The translations under genes and the position numbers were made by a program. Of a stretch of 64,000 nucleotides of DNA, positions 31,393 to 41,200 are shown piece after piece; positions within the stretch are counted from its first letter, which is position 1, and every line of letters starts with the position of its first letter. The DNA comes from Castanea sativa. Its lineage: Eukaryota; Streptophyta; Magnoliopsida; Fagales; Fagaceae. The notes under the pieces are model-generated. The model was not told where the DNA came from. It searched no databases and saw only the letters and a list, made by a program, of their open reading frames with translations. The stretch spans positions 2,267,001-2,331,000 of the forward strand of contig NC_134013.1 in the NCBI RefSeq assembly GCF_040712315.1, written 5' to 3'.

Positions 31393-31487
31393 AATAGCGG
31401 TAAACCCGAAACGGTACACCGGTATCCGAAATATATCGTACCGGTGGCCAAACCGGTACAGCCTCCGGTACGGTATTGACTTCCTTG
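30933..31487. mobile_element. hAT-like non-autonomous transposon with ACCGG-rich ends
   Basis: CAAATGAA occurs perfectly at 30925-30932 and 31488-31495, an 8-bp target-site duplication as made by hAT transposases. The terminal inverted repeats are CAGTGTGGCCGATACCGTAC on the left and, reverse-complemented, CAAGGAAGTCAATACCGTAC on the right. Both ends are packed with ACCGG/ACCGGT/TACCGGCC motifs (30945-31065 and 31405-31472), the kind of subterminal repeat that transposases bind. The 555-bp interior has a GT/TA microsatellite at 31351-31392 and no transposase. Confidence 0.85.
31351..31392. repeat. (GT)n(AT)n compound microsatellite
   Basis: A TG run followed by a TA run, inside the hAT-like element. 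Confidence 0.9.
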
Positions 31488-31499
31488 CAAATGAATGCA

Positions 31500-32106
31500 C
31501 TCTTTTAAATCTAGCATTCTGACTGACCATTTTAATGAAGTGGTGGCAGCATACGTATTATGTACAATTTATTGTTCTCATAGATCACCTTTGAGTTTGA
31601 AGTTGATGAATAGGTAAGAGCAGTAAATAACCAAATATTTTTTTTAGAACAAAGATATCTTGATCATTTTAGCAAGCTGTACTTTGAAACTAAATTGTTA
31701 TGGCTGTTATTGTGGATTTTTAATGGCTGTTCATTTGAAACAAAATTGTTATCTATATGTGCTAGTTTAAAAATGTCTTCAAGTAGCTCATACAGAAGCT
31801 TGCAGAACAATGATGCCAGATGTGTTTGTGGAGAGTGAGCCTAAAAGAGATTAAATTGTGAATGTTGGCAGACTTGCACCCAAAAAAACAGAGAAGACTA
31901 ATGTACATAGTTTAGATGTAGATAATGGAGGAGACAAACTAAAGAGACTACCATAGTTTATTATGGTAGTGTGTTGGATAGCTTATAGACCAATTAATGC
32001 ACTATTTTCAAATGATGTAATTTTGAGTTTGCAACATCAACTATGGCAATCAATTACACGACTTGATTATTCGTGCTTGTTCTTTTCACCTTTATTCGTA
32101 CTTATT
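31500..32106. other. Intergenic DNA
   Basis: No gene, no recognisable mobile-element end. AT-rich with scattered stops in all frames. Confidence 0.5.
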
Positions 32107-32421
32107 TTTTGGCATTAAGAAGTACCAAATTGCAAAGACAATAAAGAACAAAAGCATCCATTCAAACCTGTTGGCAATCATCCATATTTAATGGCATTAA
32201 GAAGTACCAAATTGCAAAGACAGTAAGGAAAATATACAGGATACCTAATGACACTAAACCAAAACATCTATTCAAACCTGTTGGCAATCATCCATATTTT
32301 TTGGCATTAAGAAGTACCAAATCGCAAAGACAATAAGGAAATATACATGATACATAAAAACCTGGATATCATAAAATGACACTAAACAAAAACTTTTATT
32401 CAAACCTGCTGGCAATCATCT
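32107..32421. repeat. Three-unit tandem repeat (82- and 110-bp spacing)
   Basis: GGCATTAAGAAGTACCAAAT begins at 32111, 32193 and 32303. Each unit ends with TTCAAACCTG(T/C)TGGCAATCATC. The third unit has an extra stretch around ATACATGATACATAAAAACC. Lies about 570 bp past the ASHR2 stop codon. Confidence 0.85.
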
Positions 32422-32992
32422 AGAGTACTCAAAAGTCAAATTACACGACACATCAAACTTGTCAATACACAACATAACTTAAAACAAACATCCAAAGTGC
32501 ATAAAACAAACTAGTAGCTGACTTAAAACATAAATCAGTAACAGAACATAACTCAAAATAAATACAAATTCCAACGTGTCTACAAAATGAACATATTCCA
32601 TGATTAGCCACGACACCTTTTTCATACTATGCTTAAAGACAACAACAATATAACTGTAAAACAACCTCTAATCATAACAAAGGCTAACTTGAATGACAGA
32701 TACGAGGTTCACACCAAAGATGATTTGAGACTTGTTATTAATTCCAAAGTCATGTCTATGTAAAACAATATCAATGATGATTAGAAAGCAATGTTCATGA
32801 AAGAAATACCCCCAATGAAATTAACAAATTCAAGATAAAAAGGAAGGGTCCTGCAATTAATATTAGCAAGAACTACCTATCAAAAAAATATATATTAGCA
32901 AGAACCACTTAAGAGTTACAATTCATTTTACAAGTCATGAAAAACTGGAATAACATCATAGTAATTGAAAGAAAAAAGATGTGTAACATAGC

Positions 32993-34222
32993 TCAATCAT
33001 CCATCGAATGCTCGTCTTCTGCTCCACTAGTATCAATCATTTGGTCATCCTTGAGGTTGCCACATACATTACATTCCAGAATGTTAGAGGCAGTAGTACC
33101 ATCATCCTTGGGGGGCAAAGGTGCTAGTGTGCCCCCGCAATTCTCTCTATCACACATATATCTAAGAAAGAAATAGGCATGAGGGAAATCGGTATCCCCT
33201 TGTTCTTTAGAGGATCCCATTTGGTCTTGTTCATGGTCGTCCTCATCCATCAATTCCTCCTCCTCCTCCTCTTCCTGGACAAGATCTTCATCATCATCAT
33301 CATTTTCATGATCGGACCAATTTGATTCAACCTCGCAGCGGTCGCAATGACAGGTGAAGCCATAGTCCTCCATCAACCTTCTCTGCCTGCTGGCGTAATT
33401 CTCGTTCACAGGGAAATAGCTCAAGCATATCTCCCTGCCTTGCGGAACATCGTGAATCATGCGAACAACAATGTCAGTGTTGCGGTCAGGAGCGGAGTCA
33501 ACGTAATCAAAACGGCAAGCATTAGGAAGGCAGTCATGGTTGAAGAAAGAAGCATTCGGGTAGATACCATAAGCTCGAACAGAACGTTGTTGGCCAGAAT
33601 TATTATGCGAGGAGGAACAAGGCTCCATAAGGCCAAAGGCATTGAGCTTGTCCTTGGCGAGCAAAGCAGCCGTGAGTTCTAACGAGAACGGAACTGGAGG
33701 ATTAGAAGGAGGAGAAAAGAGGGAGGAGACGAGGAGGGAATGCAAGAATTGAGCAGTGGCAGTATCGGTGGCGTCAGGGGCGCCTTCGAGAGAGAGCAGA
33801 ATCTGAAATTGGGAAGGGGAGTAAAGGGCGAGATTGTACGCCGCCACGAGGAAACGAGCCTGGACCTGTTGTTCCACGGGTTGTTCGAGTAAAAGAGGGG
33901 CGGAATCTCGGAGGCGAGAGAGGGCTTGGCATAGCCAAGGAGAGTGGGACGATGCGAGTGCAGAAGAGAGACAGTTTTGGCTGCAGAAGACGTGGTTATG
34001 GGAACAAGACGAAGAAGAAGAAGAAGAAGAAGAAGAGGAGGAGAAGGTTCTAAAACAGTGGGAACAATAGACGGAGGAGGATTGATTGATGAAAGGAAGA
34101 GCAGAGTAGAGGAGAATGGGAGAGTCCCTGAGAACAATTTCGCCAGCCTTCAGTGGCTGAGACGCTACCAGACCTCTCCCTCTCCCCTCTATCTCCGTCC
34201 TCTTCAGAATCCCACTCGACAT
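32993..34222 (-). CDS. ASHR2: SET- and MYND-domain protein methyltransferase, ASHR2-like
   Basis: A single-exon gene of 409 aa. The SET family transfers methyl groups from S-adenosylmethionine to protein lysines; the substrate of plant ASHR2 is not settled, and a nuclear or cytosolic site is possible. An N-terminal SET half (EGRGRGLVASQPLKAGEIVL) is followed by a MYND zinc finger (YCSHC, CSHNHVFCSQNC, then C in HSPWLC). Next come the SET core NASFFNHDCLPNACRF and EICLSYFPV, then post-SET cysteines CHCDRC. An acidic, disordered insert (DDDDEDLVQEEEEEEELMDE) precedes a C-terminal Cys cluster (CDRENCGG and CNVCG). The domain order and lack of introns match Arabidopsis ASHR2 (about 400 aa). The open frame extends 9 bp upstream to a TTG; the first in-frame ATG is 34222, with an in-frame TGA further upstream. 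A 12-Ser run interrupts the MYND finger. Confidence 0.92.
   Translation of the reverse strand: MSSGILKRTEIEGRGRGLVASQPLKAGEIVLRDSPILLYSALPFINQSSSVYCSHCFRTFSSSSSSSSSSSSCSHNHVFCSQNCLSSALASSHSPWLCQALSRLRDSAPLLLEQPVEQQVQARFLVAAYNLALYSPSQFQILLSLEGAPDATDTATAQFLHSLLVSSLFSPPSNPPVPFSLELTAALLAKDKLNAFGLMEPCSSSHNNSGQQRSVRAYGIYPNASFFNHDCLPNACRFDYVDSAPDRNTDIVVRMIHDVPQGREICLSYFPVNENYASRQRRLMEDYGFTCHCDRCEVESNWSDHENDDDDEDLVQEEEEEEELMDEDDHEQDQMGSSKEQGDTDFPHAYFFLRYMCDRENCGGTLAPLPPKDDGTTASNILECNVCGNLKDDQMIDTSGAEDEHSMDD
34011..34042. repeat. (GAA)n coding microsatellite in ASHR2
   Basis: GAA triplets on plus encode the 12-serine run between the first and second metal-binding pairs of the MYND finger. Triplet repeats of this kind vary in length between alleles without breaking the frame. 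Confidence 0.85.
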
Positions 34223-34384
34223 CTCTCTCAAGCCCGCCGTCGGGAATCACAGCCGATGTCTCTGTTAGGGGATAATGAAGAGCTTAAGCCTTAAGGAGCT
34301 CAGTGATTCACTATATCGTTCGTGCTAGAGGTTAGGGTTTTTGATACTTAAGTTTTTTTGTTTTTATTGGCCGACATGACAGTC

Positions 34385-34390
34385 CACGTG
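34385..34390. promoter_or_regulatory. G-box upstream of ASHR2
   Basis: CCACGTGG centred here, about 160 bp upstream of the ASHR2 ATG. A palindromic bZIP/bHLH site; function is inferred from position only. Confidence 0.4.
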
Positions 34391-34519
34391 GCATAAAGTA
34401 ATATTTTATTTTGTTCATTAATTAAATTAGCATTTTTCATCTATTATTATTATTATTTTTTTTTTTGGGTAACCAAGGAATTAACATTAACTAAAAAACA
34501 TTGCCAGTAGCAGCAACGT

Positions 34520-35400
34520 TACAGAGTCTAGGGCAATATACGCCCATCATATCATCCTACTAATGTTAGCTTTATCGACAGGAGCGCTAGACCCCTCTAT
34601 CTCCGAGTTAGGCGTCTTTTCCTTGATTGTAAATGGGTAAACATCCTGCCGGTGCCCCACTCGACCACAGGAAAACCATAGGGTGTTGATACCTCCATAG
34701 AGCACTTCTTGTACAACCCCTTCAAGGAGAATGCACATGGTCAGTGGCTATTCCAAGTTTTCCCGAATGCAAATTCTCGTAAATCGACCCTTCGCCTTTG
34801 AAGTAGTATTCAAAAGGCAGCTCCAGTAGCCTAACCCTCACAGCCACCATATTACACACTGCATTAGTTGGTTTGAAATTTGGCTCCTATGCTCTAATCG
34901 TTAAAAAATGACCCCGATAAACCACGCCCCTCCCTTGATGACGTTCTCAAAATCCTCAACCAGCCCAAATCTCATAAGGAAAAAATCTCGCCCAAAGTCG
35001 ACACAATCGAGCCGACCCGCTGGCTTCCATAAACCCATTACCTTCAAGTGGAGATAATGGAAACCCATAGTCTGTCCAAAAACCTTCACAATCAAGGCAT
35101 GGTTCCATCTAGCCCTAATGGACATTTTCGTGTCTGGAGTCAGGTTGACAGCCACCATACCATTTACCAACTCACCCATACCCATTGAAGGGGTGGACAT
35201 ATCCAGCTCATGACTGTTAAGATTAAATGTCTATACAAAGGCGCCTGGCATCTCACCGACGAGCTTATCCCTGTAGGATGGTGGAGAGCCAAACTCCGAG
35301 GCTCCCTTCGCATGTTTTGCCTTCTTGGTGCTTTGTTGGAGCTCTGCCTCTTTTTCACTGGACTTTTTGCCTTGAGAGAATTCACACTCCATCTAAAATT
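34520..35400 (-). mobile_element. LINE ORF1 relic (DUF4283 and zinc knuckle)
   Basis: On the minus strand, 35200-34901 encodes a DUF4283-like segment of plant LINE ORF1: MSIRARWNHALIVKVFGQTM, then LKVMGLWKPAG and FLMRFGLVEDFENVIKGGAW. Further on, 34738-34547 contains CGRVGH of a CCHC-type knuckle. Stops and frameshifts interrupt it, and no ORF2 follows. It is a dead 5' portion of a LINE, lying between ASHR2 and FAM91. Confidence 0.75.
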
Positions 35401-35409
35401 ATTCAAATA

Positions 35410-36517
35410 AACTTTTCCTTTTTCATCTATTACATAACAATAAGAATTATTTTCATACAATATCAAAATATTAGTGACCAAATTTTATTAAAATTTTCAA
35501 GTAAATTTTGTGTGTTGAAATATTAGTATTCCATTTGTCAATTAAATTTTGTACAGTAAACTATTTTTCACTAAAATTTTATTACTATTTTCTTTGTTTT
35601 TTTCTCTTTTTATTTTACTGAATATTATTTTTGTTTTTAAACTTTACCTAACTTTATTGGTCCTCTATCATTTATTATAAACTATGATATACAATGATGA
35701 TGCAAAAATATCAACAAAAATAATGAATCAGTCAATTCACTTTATTTTGGTTTGTAGGTCCAGTTGGGAGGTTTTTATTTTTATTTTATTTTGTAAGGAT
35801 TTGGAGGGGAGAGGAGGAGAGCGTTTTTACTTACTATAATAATAATAATAATGAAATTGTCAAATTTTTTCTTATGATGTCAATTTATATTTCTCTAAAT
35901 TAAATAAAAAAACTAATTGAAAGAGCATAGAAATCATTAGCTTGTGTGGGTCTGTTGTACTAGGTATTATCACACTCCTAGCTATATAAGTGATTGAAAA
36001 ATATATAAATATCATTGGACAAATGCATACACCTTGAATTGGGACGAAGGAAAAGTTCTGACATTAAACTCAAAAAAAAAAAAAAAAAAGAGAGAGACTC
36101 TGAACACAGAGGAAGGCAAATTAGAATAATAATTGAGAAATTTATTCATTATATTTATTGTTATATTAGTTTGTAAGATTTTTATAATAAAATTAACGAT
36201 CATTTTAACAATTTTCTACTTTATAATAACAATTGATGCAATATCCGTATGGTGTACATAATTTAAACTCACTTGGTAAGGATTTACCATAAATGTGTGT
36301 TTTGGGTTAGTTTATTTTTAAAAAGATGGTAAATTATATTTTAAATCCTATATCTTAGTGGTGGTTTCAACTTTCAAGCCATTATCAACGACCTTGCAAA
36401 AGAAATTTATCAGATTATCACCTTAAGCCAAATCCACATCAACAACACAGCTGATCTCTTTTTCATTTGTTTTTGGGCCAGAATAGTATAACACAAGCTG
36501 AAGAAGCATCACACCAC

Positions 36518-36520
<3 letters not shown>
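35410..36520. other. Intergenic AT-rich DNA
   Basis: No coding potential recognised. Contains A runs followed by short GA repeats near 36070-36097. Confidence 0.5.

Positions 36521-36601
<81 letters not shown>
36521..36601. repeat. (GA)40 microsatellite
   Basis: An uninterrupted GA repeat of about 81 bp. The Leu/Ser open frames across it are artefacts. Confidence 0.97.
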
Positions 36602-36603
<2 letters not shown>

Positions 36604-36650
36604 GTATTCATTAAAGTTTGATAAATAGTTGGCCCAACCAAAAAAGAAAG

Positions 36651-36820
36651 CAACAACAATAATCACAATCGGCCTACACCAAAAAACCGAACGGTGTCTT
36701 AATTTGATGATAAAAAACTATCATCAAAAAGCTACAACAAAAATCACAATCAGGTACTATACAGCCTACACCAAAAAACCGATTGGTGTCTTAGTCTGAT
36801 AATAAAGAACAATTATCAGA
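36651..36820. repeat. About 83-bp imperfect tandem duplication
   Basis: AACAA, AATCACAATC, then CCTACACCAAAAAACCGA and GGTGTCTTA occur in two successive units starting near 36651 and 36734. Located directly beside the GA microsatellite. Confidence 0.75.
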
Positions 36821-36829
36821 AACAGACGT

Positions 36830-38272
36830 TATAGATTGAAAATTTCTAAAAAAAAACAATCAAGTAAAAATAATCACAAGCTGTTGACAATTGTTACCGT
36901 ATCATGCAGATCTTCCTCACAATTGTGAATCACCACAAAAGCATCAAATGAAAAAAAATTGGAATATGGCTTAAAAGGTAGAAACATTTCATCATTGAAC
37001 ACTGGATGACAAATGAATATGCTTCATTATACACCTCATTTGGCTGTAGTACTCTTCTCCCTGTAATTATGTGCCCACAAAGCTAAGATTTTTTTTTTTT
37101 AATGGAGATCATATCAGTGAAACTATGACACCATGTCCTATTTCAGAAAGATATACCGACAAACCATAGTCCCACTGTAAATAATAAACCAAAGTTCCAT
37201 GATTTGACAGTGTTGAGTAGAAAACACCACCTGCACAAACCCAAAACCTAATCATGAATAAGTTACTGAGCATGTAAAGACAATAATAAACCAAAACTAC
37301 ATCAAATAGAATGGAATGATGCAAGGAAAGCCACACGCATAAAATTGTAGAGATAACAGTTGATGATCAAGAGAGAAATCTGCTCCCGTCAGCACCACTT
37401 CAAACACAGTTTTTTGAGGCATCAATTAAGAAATTTGCACTTGAGAAAGAACTCCAATTTCTCCTTTCACTTACAAAGTACAATATGTACCTTCCAAAAT
37501 GTACATAAGGTTATCAACATGATACTGAAACAGATGTTCTCAATTCTATGACTACAATATTCAAATACCCTACTTGTTTGATCTTAATTCTTCCTTTCTT
37601 TTTTAATCTCCTTCATATCATCAAACAATTTGATTGTGAGAGCAGGCAGCTTACCCTCATAAAAAAATGAGAACTCTTCCTATATATGTTATTTTCTTCA
37701 AGAATTAAAGAGATTAGCATAAAAATTTCAATGTTTCTATCTAATGAAAAAAAAATCACCTGTATCACCATAGTTGCTGCTGTCAGCTAACTTCAACTCA
37801 TGTTTTCCATAGTGACCAGTAATTTATAGAGGCAAAGGAACCCAGAAATTAAAAGCAAAAGCCTAAACTAAATCCTCTAATTGATTTAAGAAGCATTCAA
37901 CCCATATCATTGTTTCCTAGTTACTTTGCCCATGTCAAACTACACGAGAGTAACCATGCTTTATGAGGACACGGAGCAAAATACAAATTCAATTTAAATA
38001 TTAGCATATTCAAGGCCACAGGAGTAAATTGTGTGGCAGGCTGGCAGCTATGACACGTTTAATAGAAAATGAGTGATTAGTAGAATAAAAGATAAATCTT
38101 GGAGATCGAAAAATGACAAAGAATTTGTTGATGACATAAATCATGTTTGTTCTTTACCTTGGACCTTAAAGGAAGCCTGAATATGATGGCCATGAAGAAC
38201 AGGATATTGCTAACTGCTAGCATTGGGACAAATTTTTCTATGTTACCGGAGCAAATTTTGTAGCATAAAGCC
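36830..38272. other. Intergenic DNA and probable FAM91 3' UTR
   Basis: No gene seen. The part closest to 38272 should carry the FAM91 3' UTR, which runs leftward. Confidence 0.5.
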
Positions 38273-41200
38273 CTATTTAATTGTAACAGATGCAGAGGCC
38301 ACTGCAGCCTCTGCTATTAAGGAGACAGGTTGACGAGCCTGCAGACAGGCACCTATATCGAAGGGGTGCAACTCAGAACCATCAAAAATAAGATTAACAC
38401 CAGGAAGGGTTACTTCTCTGCTGTCAACTTCATCCGGTTCAACTTTTACTGAACTCACAGTATGTGTTTCTTCAATGGGCCTTGTGGCAGCCTCATAGAC
38501 AGGAGTTAGGGCATATGATCTGCAAAGTATCATTCAATAATTAAATTCAGGATATTATCAAATCAGATCAGAATAGCAGCAAAGAGTACCAAGAATTCAC
38601 TCCCTACCAATGTTATATTCAACAAGACAAAACATAAGAAAGAAGAGAACGAAATGCTTCCTGACTTTGTTCCAGAAAGCTGTGTCCCTTATTAACTTTG
38701 CTCACCCTCACAAAATTTAGACAGTCTCAAAAATCCTCTAGCATCAGTGCATCACTCATAATGCTTCCTCAGAAAGCTGTTTTGCAGCTTGTAAGGGCCC
38801 TTAAGTAACCATGATTAAGAGTCAAACTTATTCCAAAAATTATGACTGGTGCAGTTAGTTGCCCATAGGTTTTACTGGTTAGAGGCGAGTCCAAAGAGCT
38901 CTTCTTTAGACAGGTTTCCTAGGTTATCCAAAAAAAAAAAAAAAAACTATTGTTGACCTACATTAATAATTCCTAACAACAAAAAAATCCACAGCTGCAA
39001 CCACCAAGCTTTATCAGGCTCCTTGCTACCTAACCAGGTGCTACCACTGGGTTTGTCAAACATCTTCTTACTGATATTTACATTAAAAGAGTAATTGGAA
39101 AAGGTAATACAAATCAACAATATATTTCCACATAAATAATAACACTTCCTGAAAACCACTCCTCTTAATAGATCCGCTCCTAAGTGTCTAGCAAGTTAAG
39201 CTCTTAACTAGGTCCATTGGAAAAACCTAAACAATTTCTTAGTAAAATCTTTAGCAAGATAATTATACATGATGCTTTATCTACTGCCACAACCGTACTC
39301 AATACCACAGCCTCCAGGCACCATTACACAATTTAGAAATTGCAAATCTTTCTGCAGTAAATATTATCAGCAGATAATTGCAAGAAAGAATCTTCCCATA
39401 TAAAATTCCTCCAAAAAACCACCTCTCATCTATACAGAGTACTTCAGTAAAAACTTTTAAAATGTATATACTGAATATTCTGTGTTAAAAATTACTAAAA
39501 TAGGAAATCACTAGCAAACTGGTATAGAGACTAATGCCATAAAACATTTCAAGGCAATATCAGCAGTATGTGAACAGCACAATGTATTAATTGATACATA
39601 CCTAAGAATGCTACCATCAAAGCTCAAAACTTCGGATCGGCAACGTTGCCGATTAGCAAGTTTTAGTCTCTGATGCTCACTCAAGGCTCCTGAAATGGGA
39701 GAAGAAGGGTCAACAAGCGGATTCCATCTACCACTAGCATAGTTCATGAGTTGTCGAGATGATTCCTTTGCTTGCTCTCTCTGGTAAAGAAGTTTTGCAG
39801 CAGGACCTGTAGCTTGGTACTCTGCACAAACATCACGCAACTTTTTCCGTAAATTTTGCATTGCATCATGATGCTCACTAAGTGAATCTGTTTGAAGTAA
39901 TTGCGATGATACCACCCTTCTACATATGTTGTTACACAATTTTGGACTAAAAAGTGGCATCCCAAATTCCACACTCAATGGGACCCATTCATACTTCTCA
40001 TCATCAGGAGAAAAGTGGTCAGATTCTCTTTCTTTAAAAAGTTTTAATAGGCGAATGTAACCAACTGCCAACAACTCTATCTTGTTTGCCAAATCAGTTA
40101 ACAGAGAGTTCAGTTTCAAACTTTCCTCTTCACACAGCCCCAATTCCTTCCCCACACGAGCAATTGAACCATCAAAATTCTTTAGAGGCAACGGAATGTC
40201 CATGGTCATGATTCTTCCAGATCGATCAAGATCACACCTGTTGAGGGGCTGTACCAGCACAGCTGAGTGTTTAAGAAGTGAATTTAAACAATGTAAAAGT
40301 ATACTTCCCTTGACTAGATTGCCTTCAAACTTCCCTCCCAACCCTCCAATCGTAGAACCATCCCAAGACCATATAAGGGCTTTCTCACAACCAGCCAATG
40401 GTGCAGGAAGCAACCGTAGACATTGTCCTTTCATGAGAACAACTGATAGAGGCCCACTAGCCACAGTTGAATATAGCACCAATTTCATCCAAGGTGTCAT
40501 AGATGAATAAGAGGGAGGACCAAAATGGATGGGACCTGTCGGTCCAGGAAGAATTGATGAAGGAGGAAGAGGAACCATGGACACAACAATGTCATAGTCA
40601 CGATGAAATAATCGGTCTAAAGTTGCTGGTGCAAGAGAAGCCAAGCTTTCACAGCGAAGAATATCCACACGATATTTCTTTCTCCTCTTCAGTGAATCTC
40701 TTCCAGCATCTGACCCTTCAAATAGAATCTTTTTCTCATCATTCTGGAAATCTGGATCTGAGTTAGACACCTTATTCAAGGTAGCAGAAAATATTTCATC
40801 ATCAGCACTTCCAGTAGCAGGTTCAGTTGAAATAGAATCCTCATGGGGCATCCCTGAACTAACCAAATCATCTTTATCCAGCCTAGCTTCGTTTGTAGCA
40901 GAATTTCCTGATTTGTCAGTCAAAGTGATGTCAGCTATCAAAGTGGCCTCATCATTGCTTGAAGCTAACATACCCATCTTATCACAAACTTCTTCTGCTT
41001 TGGCATCAGTAGCAACTCCACCAGATTGCAGACATTCCAAAACGCAACGGAGGCTGAATGCATGATTTGCAAATTCCTGCAATTCCCCCTCAAATTTTGT
41101 TCCCTCTAACGTACTCAGATCCTTGCAGAGATCAGCAATGCCAGCATGACCCAACTTTCCTGCTTCATATAGTGTTACAGCATGGGATTTTAAGCCTGTA

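Noticed and set aside
34223..34231. ASHR2 start three codons upstream (TTG at 34231)
   Set aside because: The codon is TTG, not ATG. The first in-frame ATG is 34222, and an in-frame TGA lies upstream.
33347..34294. Several open frames antisense or frame-shifted to ASHR2
   Set aside because: They are shadows of the SET gene's GC-richer coding sequence and its GAA repeat, with no family similarity.
36423..36666. Leu/Ser-repeat proteins
   Set aside because: Pure product of the (GA)40 microsatellite.
38947..39159. Additional FAM91 exon
   Set aside because: The exons ending at 39602 and starting at 38519 join in phase, and the open frame at 38947-39159 has no family similarity.
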